A stretch of 64,000 bases of DNA from positions 3,658,001 through 3,722,000 of the forward strand of contig OZ244777.1 in NCBI GenBank assembly GCA_965219495.1, given 5' to 3'. A program made the translations under genes and the position numbers. The notes beneath the pieces were generated by a model, which was not told the origin of the DNA, did no database searches, and worked only from the letters and a program-made list of their open reading frames with translations. Position 1 is the first letter of the stretch, and each line of letters opens with the position of its first letter. Source of the stretch: CAZPXZ01 sp965219495. Lineage in GTDB: Bacteria > Pseudomonadota > Alphaproteobacteria > Rhodobacterales > CAZPXZ01. Positions 34,206 to 42,657 of this stretch are shown one piece after another.

Positions 34206-36648
34206 CTACCGAGTAGCTAGAACTATTCCCGAACAACGTCTCATTCCGAGTTCTCCATGGCGAGTTTTGTCGCTCCCGCAACGCCAATTCGGTGCCCCAA
34301 TGTGGCTTTTGACAGAGTATCGTATCCCTGCCACATGATCTGATTTCCCGGCGAAGGATCATGCTTCCGGTGCCGATGACCGCCGAGATTCGCCACCAGG
34401 CGGACGGCATCTCCAAGATGTTCGGGAGGCGGCAGCCCGACCTCCGCCGCATAATCCCGCAGAAAGCTCAACTCGTGATCCGTGAACATCAGTTCGGCAT
34501 CGCATTCCGGCACCTGGCGGCCGAGAAGCGCCATCAACATGATGCGCCACGCGATCACACTGTTGATGGCAATGGCGCGTTGCAGCCGGTCGGCAGTGCG
34601 GAAGGCGAGGTACTCGACCCGGCAGCCGGATTTCAGCACCCGGAAAAAGTCCTCGATCCGCCAGCGCTGCAGGTAGTGTTCGACGATTGCCGCAGCCGTT
34701 GTGCGGTCTTCGACGGGGAGGCTGGTCAACAGGAACCACTGGACTGCGTCCTCGCCTTCGGGCGGTTCCGTTTCGACGATATGCACCCCCGACATCGCAA
34801 CCGGTTCGGCCCCCGCCAAGGTCGAAGGGAGGCGCAGCTTGCGGAAGCGGAGCTCACAGGCCGCAAGGCGTTTGCGACGCGCCGGGCGCGCCTTCTTGCC
34901 ACTGGATTTGGGACGTTCCGTCAATCCCTTGATCTCGACTTTGACCTGTCCATCGGCAGCCCCGCCGCGCATCGTCGCAAACAGCTTTTTTCCCTTGGCA
35001 TGCAGGCAGCGGTCGTGTTTGGCGCGGACCAAAAGCTCGACCCGCCGCAGATGCCGCTGTGCGTCGAACAGTCGAAAAAAATCCGCTTCCCGATCCATGA
35101 CGCCGATCACACGCGTGCTGCGGGTGAGTTCGCGCGCCGCGACCGCGATATCGTGAAGGCCATCGATCCACCGCTGCGTCTTGCTGCCCGCCGAATCGCT
35201 TCGCGTGTTTGCCGCCCGCTTCCCGCTGTCGGCAGCGGGCGCGTCCATCGCGCAACGCAGCACCCCCAGGGGAAGCCCCTGCGCGTTCACCGCCAGCGTC
35301 AGGTGCAGGTGCAGACCCAAAGTCTTCGACGCCGTCTGGTTGCGTCCGATAATGCCGAGACCCTCGCAGTTCGGACGGGTGGCGAAGTTCAGGTCGGAGC
35401 CATCCTGAATGCAAAGCACGGTGTCCTGGCTGCGCATCCGCTGAATGCTGCGCGCCCGGTGCGGCGCCAGAATGTTCGAAACCGTCACCTCCGAGTCCGC
35501 CGGTTGTTCGATAAACCGGTAGTACCCGTCCACCGCCGCCGCATCGCTCTGTGTGTTGCCGTGGATCGCCCGCCCCGGATACGCCGCCAGCAACCCGGCG
35601 CTCTTGACCAGGCGGGCCGATAATCTCTTGTCTCCCAAAGCCGCGCCTCCAAACTCGTTCCCGGCCCAGACCTCGCTATCCAGTCCCGCGCCCGGCTCCA
35701 GGCTCGGCGCCGGGTCGACATCCGGAACCCCCAGCCGGCGCCGCCAGTCCGACCGCAACGCATACATGTAGACCGATTTCACCGCTTTTGCATGCCGGTG
35801 GCTGCGGTCCTGGCGGCCCCGGCCGGCGGTCTCCCCGATCCGAAGGAAATTGGCGGCCCGCAAGCACCCGCCGTCATGCTCCGGACCAACAAACGTCTCC
35901 ACCAGCCAGGGCCGGTATCCGTAGCGCTCTTCGAAGTCCCGCGGCAAGCGGCGCAACACCCGACCCAGGACATGACTGGCCAGATTCGCGCACCCAATGC
36001 CCGGACGGATCAGAAAGCGGCTCATGCAAACCACCCGCCCGAGATGCGCCCGGCGTTGTTCGCCGCTCCACCCCATCCACCGCTCGCGCGCCGCCAGCCG
36101 AAGCGCCGAAGCCGAAAAACCCACCGCCCCCAGATAGCCGTGGGCGGAGGCCACAAGATAGCGCATCTGACACCCCGCGAAGATCGTCATCCCATGCGGA
36201 TGCTCATCCGCGATCATCGTGTTCCAAATCCGCCGCTGCGGCCGGTCAGCCACCGCCAGCAACTCCAGGCCTTGCACCTCCGCCAACCGCGCCGGAACCG
36301 GCGCCGCCGGCGCCAGCAAGCCGTCCAGCCGGCACGGCGTCGGTCGAGGCGGCGGCCGTTGCCGCGGCGGCAGGACAATCCGCGCCGAACTGGCCGCCAG
36401 CCCGTTCAATGCCTTCAGGCAGCCCGCCAGCTGCAACCGGCCTCGGCTGTCCACGAAGCCGAACTCCGCGCAAATGCGGCGACCCGCTGCCGTTCGGCTC
36501 TCAAAGGTCTCTTGCGACAGAATCCGGGCAATCCGGTCGCAGCAAGCCGAATCACTCAGGGTGCGGCGGATTTGATTCTGGGGTAGCATGCCGTGTCATA
36601 TACACGGCCAATTCCCAGTTGTCCAGCCCAATTATTGACTACACGGTA
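34206..36648 (-). mobile_element. IS4/Tn5-type insertion sequence carrying a DruA-transposase fusion
   Basis: Bounded by the 9-bp direct repeat GGCCTAGCC at 34197-34205 and 36649-36657, the target duplication length of the IS50/Tn5 group. Short inverted ends are visible: TACCGAGTAG at 34207 and TACCGTGTAG inward from 36648 on the other strand. The only gene is the 782-residue fusion. The element sits inside the DruA-ISAs1 pseudogene near the junction of its two domains. Confidence 0.85.
34241..36589 (-). CDS. DruA (DUF4338)-Tn5/IS4-type transposase fusion
   Basis: 782 residues, uninterrupted. Residues 1-285 are a DruA/DUF4338 domain: MRYLVASAHGYLGAVGFSAS, ERWMGWSGEQRRAHL, SRFLIRPGIGCANLASHVLG, YGYRPWLVETFVGPEHDGGC. 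Residues about 305-780 are a Tn5-like DDE transposase: WAGNEFGGAALGDKRLSARL, Asp396 in CIQDGSDLNF, Asp499 in VIGVMDREADFF and Glu646 in YLQRWRIEDFFR, matching Tn5 D97, D188 and E326. DruA is a component of the Druantia anti-phage system, but its biochemical role is not known to me. In a transposase it may contribute DNA binding or target choice; that is inference. All three acidic residues are intact, so the element should be active. Confidence 0.88.
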   Translation of the reverse strand: MLPQNQIRRTLSDSACCDRIARILSQETFESRTAAGRRICAEFGFVDSRGRLQLAGCLKALNGLAASSARIVLPPRQRPPPRPTPCRLDGLLAPAAPVPARLAEVQGLELLAVADRPQRRIWNTMIADEHPHGMTIFAGCQMRYLVASAHGYLGAVGFSASALRLAARERWMGWSGEQRRAHLGRVVCMSRFLIRPGIGCANLASHVLGRVLRRLPRDFEERYGYRPWLVETFVGPEHDGGCLRAANFLRIGETAGRGRQDRSHRHAKAVKSVYMYALRSDWRRRLGVPDVDPAPSLEPGAGLDSEVWAGNEFGGAALGDKRLSARLVKSAGLLAAYPGRAIHGNTQSDAAAVDGYYRFIEQPADSEVTVSNILAPHRARSIQRMRSQDTVLCIQDGSDLNFATRPNCEGLGIIGRNQTASKTLGLHLHLTLAVNAQGLPLGVLRCAMDAPAADSGKRAANTRSDSAGSKTQRWIDGLHDIAVAARELTRSTRVIGVMDREADFFRLFDAQRHLRRVELLVRAKHDRCLHAKGKKLFATMRGGAADGQVKVEIKGLTERPKSSGKKARPARRKRLAACELRFRKLRLPSTLAGAEPVAMSGVHIVETEPPEGEDAVQWFLLTSLPVEDRTTAAAIVEHYLQRWRIEDFFRVLKSGCRVEYLAFRTADRLQRAIAINSVIAWRIMLMALLGRQVPECDAELMFTDHELSFLRDYAAEVGLPPPEHLGDAVRLVANLGGHRHRKHDPSPGNQIMWQGYDTLSKATLGHRIGVAGATKLAMENSE

Positions 36649-37080
36649 GGCCTAGCCATGATGCTCCCAGCGCGGCGCCGCCGCTGGACACAGCGCATAG
36701 CCGGGGGTGAAGCCCACCGGCCCCCGGTTGGCGGCGCGGTAGCAGGTCCCCGCAAAGCGGGCCGAATTCACGAAGGTCTCGGCCAGCAGTACCGGGTGGC
36801 CGTAGCGCACCCGGATGTCCGCCGACAGCCGCCGCAGGCTCAGCCCCGGCACCCGCGACACCAGGTTGCGCCGGTGGCAGTCCGGCAAGATCGGGAAACG
36901 GGAATTCTGCGCAATCGAACGCAAGCGGCGGAATTGCAACGATGGATGCCAGCCGATCCAGCGGTCCCGCGCCATCAGCGTCAGCGCCGCAGCCTGCCAG
37001 CCCACCAGCGCAACCCATGCGTCGCCCAGGGCCGCGACATGCCGCAGGCCGCGAATGAACAACCATGCGACCAAAGATAG

Positions 37081-37396
37081 TTGTTGTATTTCACATTATT
37101 TCGGCACGTTTTTCCCAAAATATACCGTACGCGTTTCTCGCAATGCTCCGTAACTGCCGGATGGTGTTGTCACGCGCTCGATGCCGCGTGAACGCGCAAG
37201 GCTTCGCTACGGTTCCAGGGACAAGGACAATCGGCATCGTGCGTACGGCATTCTACTGGCGGACAGCCTACTGGAAAGACGCCCTGCCTGGAGAAGAAGC
37301 CTGATCACGCTGTCCCGAATTAATCCAACAGTTCGCACGCGAAACAATCTGGGAAAATTCGCCCTATTTTTGCCGAGATAATTAGAAAAACAACAA
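37081..37396. mobile_element. 316-bp non-autonomous element (MITE-like)
   Basis: 26-bp terminal inverted repeats match at 22 of 26 positions (TTGTTGTATTTCACATTATT at 37081, and TTGTTGTTTTTCTAATTATC read inward from 37396; both go on with TCGGCA). The direct repeat TAG flanks it (37078-37080 and 37397-37399). It holds no transposase frame and is more AT-rich at its ends than the surroundings. Removing it with one TAG restores the HHYL segment of the DruA domain. The parent transposase family is unknown. Confidence 0.75.
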
Positions 37397-37572
37397 TAGT
37401 GATGCGCCGACATCAGCGCGTTCCAGCGGCGGAGTTCGGCAAGCCCGACCGTCGGGCGAACCACGACCTCGCGAAGCGAAAACCCGCCCGCAGCAGAGGT
37501 AAAATCCGAATTGACACTCATGGGTGCGATCTTCGCGAATCCTCGCGGGTTTGTCCGCCCGCAAGAGATCCC

Positions 37573-38447
37573 CTAAGTGTCTGAATCAAAACTTTAGCAA
37601 GTCCATTTAACCCATTGTTGCACAGGCACTTACGCGCCGCCCGAGGCGGCGGACCAAGAGCCGCACCGCAGCCCATAGCACTCACGCCTTGGTGCTCTCG
37701 ACGGTTCGCTCGAAGTCCTTGGCCAATCGTCGGCAGCGGTTCAGCCAGGCAAGAGTCCGTTCCACCACCCAACGGCGGGGGAGAACCGCAAAACCCTTGG
37801 AACAACGCCTGCAATGTCGGGCAACACGCGGCCGCCTCTTCCAACACGTCCGGCGCGCCGTCCCGATCCTGAATGCTCGCCGCATGAATCTGAACCGTCA
37901 GCGGGTTCCCTTCCGTATCCACCACAAGGTGGCGCTTGCGGCCCTTCACCTTCTTGCCGGCGTCGTAACCGCGCGATCCTCCGCTCTCGGTGGTCTTGGC
38001 GCTCTGGCGATCAATCGCACCCGCCGTCGGCTCTTCCGCGCGTCCCGCATCGAGGCGCGCCGCCCGCCGAAGCGACGCCAGAACGACCTCCATTCGTCCC
38101 CCTTTCGACCAGCCGTAGAAATAGTTCTGAACCGTCGTAAACGGTGGAAAATCCTTGGGGAAGGCGCGCCATTGGCAACCTGTGCTGGCCATGTACAGGA
38201 TCGCGTTCAAGACTTCCCGAAGGTCCGTGGTGCGGGGACGACCACTCGAAGCCGGTCCCGGAAGATGGGGGTCCAACAGCGACCATTCCGCATCCGTCAA
38301 ATCCGACTCGTAACGAGACGAGGGGCGCTTATACTCAGCGCGAGTGGTTTCATTCCAAGGCATGGGTGCTCTCCATATTTCGTGTTTATGCTGTATGGAA
38401 AATACCACATGTCGAAGCCACTCAATAGTTTTAGGTCAAGCTCTAAG
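37573..38447 (-). mobile_element. IS5-family insertion sequence, copy 1 (internally deleted)
   Basis: Ends are the imperfect inverted repeat CTAAGTGTCTGAATCAAAAC at 37573 and CTTAGAGCTTGACCTAAAAC read inward from 38447. It lies 51 bases upstream of the DruA-ISAs1 pseudogene start. Compared with copy 2 at 62893 it has both ends but lacks 95 bases inside the transposase gene. Confidence 0.8.
37607..38363 (-). pseudogene. IS5-family transposase with a 95-bp internal deletion
   Basis: Starts MPWNETTRAEYKRPSSRYES, DLTDAEWSLLDPHLP, with the first catalytic Asp region GAIDRQSAKTTESGG and VVDTEGNPLTV. Near 37800 the reading jumps out of frame: 95 bases that in copy 2 encode the ADGGYSGPKLA region are missing. 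The C-terminal RRRWVVERTLAWLNRCRRLA with the catalytic Glu is present in another frame. The product would be non-functional. Confidence 0.8.
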
Positions 38448-38628
38448 CGTCCAATGAGTTACGCCCAATCAAGAAATAGTCTTGAAGCGATTCCGCAGAT
38501 GCTTCCCGAAAGTCAAACGGCAGGTACGCTTCCCCGACAACAATTTCCAGGCACGCGATGGTCTCGGAGCAGGACGGCGCTCGGGATGGCAGCACAATCA
38601 GAAGGGCAAATGTAGACAAGACCGGACA
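38448..38628 (-). other. Truncated open reading between GntR and IS5 copy 1
   Basis: On the minus strand an open reading can begin at a TTG near 38616 and runs about 55 codons (FALLIVLPSRAPSCSE, then CLEIVVGEAYLPFDFREASA) until it ends in a TAG formed by the IS5 end. It could be the stump of a gene that followed the GntR regulator and was cut by the IS. I do not recognise it and the start is uncertain. Confidence 0.2.
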
Positions 38629-39297
38629 TCATCTTTCTGCGTGACGCTGGTATAGCCGCATCCCCCAGCGCGCATCATTTTCCATGAGGTGGCGCGCCCT
38701 CGCCTGATCTCCCTGAGCGATTGCCTCAATGATCAAATTGTGCTCGCCGTGCCAGTCATCATGTGTTGAGAGATGCCGGATTGCGGATGCCAGCCACGGG
38801 CCGGTTCGCATGTAGATGTTCTCCACCAGCACAGCCAGATCCAAATTGCCGGCCTTGCGATAGACCGTGGAATGGAGCCTGAAATTTGCGCTCAAAAGAG
38901 CATGAGCGTCTTCGTTGCGCCAAGCGACCTCCACTTTATTCGATATCGCATAGAGCTGCTCGATATCATTCGGGGTCAAATTTTGCGCGGCTATTTCAGC
39001 TCCCGCGCCCTCCAGAACAGCCCGGACAAAGAAGAGATCGGCGGCCTGCTGGAATGTCAGGTCCGGGACCCGATAGGCCTTCTTGGCGGCACCAATCAGC
39101 GCGCCCTCGATGGACAACTGTTTGAGCGCATCGCGGACGGGCATGGCGCTGACTTTGTACTCCTTGGCAAGCTTCCGAATCGATACGGCGCTGCCTGGCA
39201 CAAATTTGCCGCTAATCAGTTTTGATCGCAGCCTCTCATAGATCTGCAATCCCAAGCTCTTTTCAGTTGAACTATCCAAGAGATGCGTAGAGTTCAT
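38629..39297 (-). CDS. GntR-family (FCD) transcriptional regulator
   Basis: 222 residues from the ATG at 39297 (an ATG at 39312 is also possible). Residues 10-75 form the winged helix (LGLQIYERLRSKLISGKFVP, IRKLAKEYKVSAMPVRDALK). The rest is an FCD domain that normally binds a small carboxylate with a metal (FRLHSTVYRKAGN, GEHNLIIEAIAQGDQARARH). Such regulators usually control adjacent catabolic genes, but here the neighbours on both sides are mobile or truncated, so the target operon seems lost. Confidence 0.85.
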   Translation of the reverse strand: MNSTHLLDSSTEKSLGLQIYERLRSKLISGKFVPGSAVSIRKLAKEYKVSAMPVRDALKQLSIEGALIGAAKKAYRVPDLTFQQAADLFFVRAVLEGAGAEIAAQNLTPNDIEQLYAISNKVEVAWRNEDAHALLSANFRLHSTVYRKAGNLDLAVLVENIYMRTGPWLASAIRHLSTHDDWHGEHNLIIEAIAQGDQARARHLMENDARWGMRLYQRHAER

Positions 39298-39327
39298 ATT
39301 CGCTCCAATCAATTGTTCGCGCCTATT

Positions 39328-39924
39328 TTATACGGGAACTGAAAAATTGTTCGAATTGGTTGCCGCTCTAATGTAGAGGCGTTTGCGCTGTAGCCAATTT
39401 TCTGACTTCCTGACCTCATGCGATGATGCAGGCGTCCTGATGGACGCCATTTCCTTGTCGCAGAAGGATTTTTCCGTGGCAAAGGCCATGACATTCCATG
39501 CGGATCGCCCTATATGCCGTGATGCTGTCACGGGGGCCAAATTGACCATTTCACCCTTGCCGATGTGTCCAGCAGACACCGTTGCGATCTTACCCTTGGC
39601 CTGTATTTCGGCCCACCGTGCCTCAGGTGGCACCCAGAACACATTCACGGCTGTGTATTCATCGCGGCTCTCTAGGAGTTGTTTGAGGCTCTGACCCGAG
39701 AGACCGTCAGCCTCTAACTCTTCGCGAAGGGCGGTCCGCCGCGTTACGAATGCGTCCGAAATATACTTTAGGAATATAAGCCCCAGAACGACATGTTTGT
39801 ATTCAGCAGCGTCGATTGAGCTGCGTAGCTTGTCAGCGGCAGCCCAGAGGGCTTCGCGGTCGATGCCGAGTTCCTTTTGGTCAACCTGCGCGGCGCCGTC
39901 GGGATAGGGGTTGGTGTCTGTCAT
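39328..39924 (-). CDS. Truncated type I DNA methylase subunit (HsdM N-terminal domain)
   Basis: 198 residues from the ATG at 39924, which overlaps the stop of the DUF262 gene by four bases. Residues 10-115 match the HsdM helical N-terminal domain (ADKLRSSIDAAEYKHVVLGL, IFLKYISDAFV, FWVPPEARW). From about residue 125 the sequence no longer resembles HsdM, and the SAM-binding and NPPF catalytic motifs are absent. The remaining 70 residues are unrelated sequence brought in by a rearrangement. No methylation is possible with this product alone; no hsdS or hsdR lies nearby. Confidence 0.75.
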   Translation of the reverse strand: MTDTNPYPDGAAQVDQKELGIDREALWAAADKLRSSIDAAEYKHVVLGLIFLKYISDAFVTRRTALREELEADGLSGQSLKQLLESRDEYTAVNVFWVPPEARWAEIQAKGKIATVSAGHIGKGEMVNLAPVTASRHIGRSAWNVMAFATEKSFCDKEMASIRTPASSHEVRKSENWLQRKRLYIRAATNSNNFSVPV

Positions 39925-41621
39925 TGAGGGGTCTCGCCGAGAAATGCGTTCAGCCGGTCGGCCACAATCTTCCGTCTTGAGGTCAGAAAATCGTCGTAGC
40001 GCTCGACGCTCCAGAGGGCGTCGTCGGTGGGGATGCACTGTGTCGTCAAAGCCTGATCGCCTAGTTTGTCAACGATTTCGTGCAGATAGATCTTCGGCTC
40101 CTTGTCGCTGATCTTTCGGTTTGTTCTGCCACTGATGAAGGACAAGTTGCAGATGTCGTTGATACACTGCTGGTCGACGCGGGCGCGCTTAAGGACCGCC
40201 TGCGGGAACAAATGGTGAAATTGCAAAGAGTGCTTTGATCCAGCGTGCTTGAGCGATATTTTGAGCTGGTCGCGCCAGTCCGTCGCGTTGTGCTGCCGGA
40301 AAGCGAGGAACATTGTCTTGAAGTAGGCGCTGCGGCTGTTGCGATTTTCGAGGTCTGTCGGGAGAATTTCGAGACGTCCAACCTGTGTCTTCAAGAGCTG
40401 AATGAGCGCGAGAAGATCACCACCCCGACGCATTGTCGCTAAGTCCTGATCGAGGAATGTCTCCGAAGAGCCTCGAGAGTACCGGGCCTTGGCGTTCGCA
40501 GCCAGCACCCAATGTAGAAGATTGTCCGCTTCTACAGGCGAGAGTTGATAAGCTTTGCGGTGACCGTACATTGCGAGCGTGATGACTAGAAACGGTGATG
40601 ATAGGAGTGCAGGACTGTCGATTCGCGCATTGGAGCGCAGAAAGTTCAGTGCGAAACGCATGCCTTCCTGGGCATCCTTCCAACCCTCCTGCAATCGTTC
40701 GAGGGACAGACCACCCACGGCTCGAAAACGTGATTGACCCGTCGCAAATGCGACGAGTGTTTTGAGATGGATCGAAAGGTCTAGGGGGAAACCATCAGAA
40801 TAGCATTCTTGTTCGAATTCTTGGAAGATCCTCAGGGAGTCGCGCCATTTTGCCGTGATCTGTGCCAGCGCTAGATCCGAACTACGAAGCTTTGCGCCGA
40901 GTGAGTTTACCCTCACAAAGATTTCCGTGACTTCCTCATACGATTTATCCCGTTCGAGAACGTGGACCCGGTATCCATATTCCTTGATGTCACGAAGTTT
41001 CTTAAGTCGTGCTGCATACTTATCGTATCGAGGATCATCCATTGATGTGACGCCCGCTGCCTTGAGCAATGGCGTGTCACTGCCCTCTTTGAACACGTGC
41101 GTCACAGATACCCAATGTGGTTTCGCAGCAAGTTTCTTGGAATGAACGACAAAAGCCATTTTGTCGAAACGTTGCAATAATTCATCCTCGGTCGCATCGG
41201 CAGTATCGTCATCATAGCTGTCGATATCGTTCTTCTCATTCACCTCCGTGATCAGCTGCAAATCGTCGGGATGGTCGAGATTGAAGAGGATATCTACTGG
41301 TCGTTTTCTACCACGGACGTAAACTGGTTCTCCTCGTAAAATCGCTGACAAGGAGGTGAGCCTTTGTTGGCCGTCTAATAGCAATTGGAACCGCGTTGCT
41401 TCCGGCGGTGATTGATCAATGGCGAAAGCGCGAGTGGCAACGCCTTCATCCGTGTCCCAAGTCAATATCGTTCCTGATGGATAGCCGCGATAAAGAGAAT
41501 CTAGAAGGTCACGAACCCGCGTAGACTGCCACACGTACTGGCGTTGCATTTCCGGTAGGCGAATTTCGCCACGTTCAATTTTTGCGACAAGTTCCTTAAT
41601 CGGAATGTCCTGCTGAGCCAT
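39921..41621 (-). CDS. DUF262 protein with C-terminal HNH-like nuclease (GmrSD-type)
   Basis: 566 residues, ATG at 41621 after GGGGAAG. The N-terminal DUF262 domain is related to ParB/GmrS nucleotide-dependent proteins: IPIKELVAKIERGEIRLPEM, RQYVWQSTRVRDLLDSLYRG and Asp83-Arg87 in LLDGQQRLTSL. The C-terminus has LQFHHLFPQAVLKRARV followed by INDICNLSFISGRTNRKISD, an HNH-like arrangement as in DUF262-DUF1524 proteins. GmrSD proteins cut modified phage DNA, and related DUF262 proteins occur in several defence islands. The truncated hsdM that follows is coupled by ATGA, so this was probably a defence operon. The gene itself looks intact. Confidence 0.82.
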   Translation of the reverse strand: MAQQDIPIKELVAKIERGEIRLPEMQRQYVWQSTRVRDLLDSLYRGYPSGTILTWDTDEGVATRAFAIDQSPPEATRFQLLLDGQQRLTSLSAILRGEPVYVRGRKRPVDILFNLDHPDDLQLITEVNEKNDIDSYDDDTADATEDELLQRFDKMAFVVHSKKLAAKPHWVSVTHVFKEGSDTPLLKAAGVTSMDDPRYDKYAARLKKLRDIKEYGYRVHVLERDKSYEEVTEIFVRVNSLGAKLRSSDLALAQITAKWRDSLRIFQEFEQECYSDGFPLDLSIHLKTLVAFATGQSRFRAVGGLSLERLQEGWKDAQEGMRFALNFLRSNARIDSPALLSSPFLVITLAMYGHRKAYQLSPVEADNLLHWVLAANAKARYSRGSSETFLDQDLATMRRGGDLLALIQLLKTQVGRLEILPTDLENRNSRSAYFKTMFLAFRQHNATDWRDQLKISLKHAGSKHSLQFHHLFPQAVLKRARVDQQCINDICNLSFISGRTNRKISDKEPKIYLHEIVDKLGDQALTTQCIPTDDALWSVERYDDFLTSRRKIVADRLNAFLGETPQ

Positions 41622-41985
41622 TCTTCCCCAATCCCTGTTTCGTTTGTTTCCCGGTTTTTTTGTCTCGGTCCAACCGTAAATTTTACCTTTGCGAGGCGGC
41701 TAATCTCCACTGACGGTCACGACTGGATATTCTTCTCGGACGACGCTCGATCGGCGATGATTTCGGTGATGCACAGATTTTGAGCAATCCCTTTGCAGTC
41801 AAATTATCGGTTTCCAGGGCCGGTTCCTTGTTTCGTAAATGATCAATCTGGGAAAACTAGTCCACTAAATTTAGGTGGAGGCTCAGGTTGTCGTGGCGGA
41901 CGCGGCGGATGTAGTTGATATCGGGTAGAAATGCGCTGTCAAGGCGTTTTCCTTGCTGACAACGGAAGGGCGGCGCTTCGGTGAC
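41622..41985. other. About 360 bases with no supported gene
   Basis: An AT-richer stretch upstream of the DUF262 gene, so it should hold that gene's promoter on the minus strand, and on its right the start of the IS1380 remnant. No clear promoter hexamers or hairpins were found. Confidence 0.35.
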
Positions 41986-41989
41986 CAAG

Positions 41990-42560
41990 GGTACGCCTCT
42001 GCCGTTCGATCTACCAGCCGTTTGACGCGAGAAGGCAACCGTCGGTTTCGACAGCGGCCTGATCTTGTCGAATGGCGGCGTGGTTCTGTTTCACGAGTCG
42101 GAACGCCGGCTTGCCGTAGCCGGCACGTCGGTGGGCTGTATCAGGGACCGGTTCGACCCGGCGCTGGTGGTTCACACGCTGTCGGCGAAGCTGTGCTTCC
42201 GCATGTTTGCGATTGCGTTTGGCTATGAGGATGGCTACGGCTGCGACGCCGTGCACACAGATCCCCTGTTCATGCTGGACGTCGATCGTGCGCGGGAAAA
42301 CGGCCGCCCGGTATGTTCGAAGCCGACCGAGCCGGCTGGATAACCCGCCCTCGCGGCCGGAGGTTGCGCGCATGAGAGCGGCACAGATCGATCTGTACTG
42401 CCGGCTCGCGCGACCATCACCCTCCACTCTGACGGCACCTGCGATCCGGTGCGCGGCCACAAGCAGCGTTCGCTGTTCCACGCCCACTACGACAATCGAG
42501 GCGTGGGTGCACCGACCCCGAATGACAGCGGCCAGCGGTCATGTTTCGGGATGCTGCGGG
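41990..42560 (+). pseudogene. IS1380-family transposase, N-terminal remnant
   Basis: The plus strand reads SNGGVVLFHESERRLAVAGT, then RDRFDPALVVHTLSAKLCFR, MFAIAFGYEDGYGCDAVHTD and PLFMLDVDRARENGRPVCSK, the characteristic start of IS1380 transposases. A frameshift near 42330 leads to ARMRAAQIDLYC and another to DGTCDPVRGHKQRSLFHAHY, which contains a catalytic Asp region. After about 42560 the similarity is lost, about 100 bases before IS copy B. Clearly dead. Confidence 0.8.
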
Positions 42561-42657
42561 TTGGTGCCGAGAGATGCCTGCACCGGACACGGTTACAGTG
42601 TGAATGTCGTACATGACGAGGTTTGCGGAAAAAGATCGACAGCTCGGGTGAGAATTT

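Larger units (their letters stand above)
32946..37521 (-). pseudogene. DruA (DUF4338)-ISAs1 fusion transposase, broken by two insertions and frameshifts
   Basis: Read on the minus strand in pieces. From 37521: REVVVRPTVGLAELRRWNAL, SAHHY; a 316-bp element (37081-37396) then splits the gene. It resumes, one base out of frame, with RGLRHVAALGDAWVALVGWQ, ARDRWIGWHP, HPVLLAETFVNSARFAGTCY and PRWEHHG. After a TAG and the second IS (34206-36648) it continues in the same frame with AKEIYIYELTPGA, then the ISAs1 N-terminus (MVPEFRGRQGWRYPLATLLA). A frameshift near 33797 leads to VAIDGKDMRGAC, VKGNQPELREDLRAIDW and GHGRIETRRC; a last one near 33220 to IETRLHHVRDATDDENRCRA. The first part is the domain named after Druantia DruA; the second is a DDE transposase. 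Confidence 0.85.
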
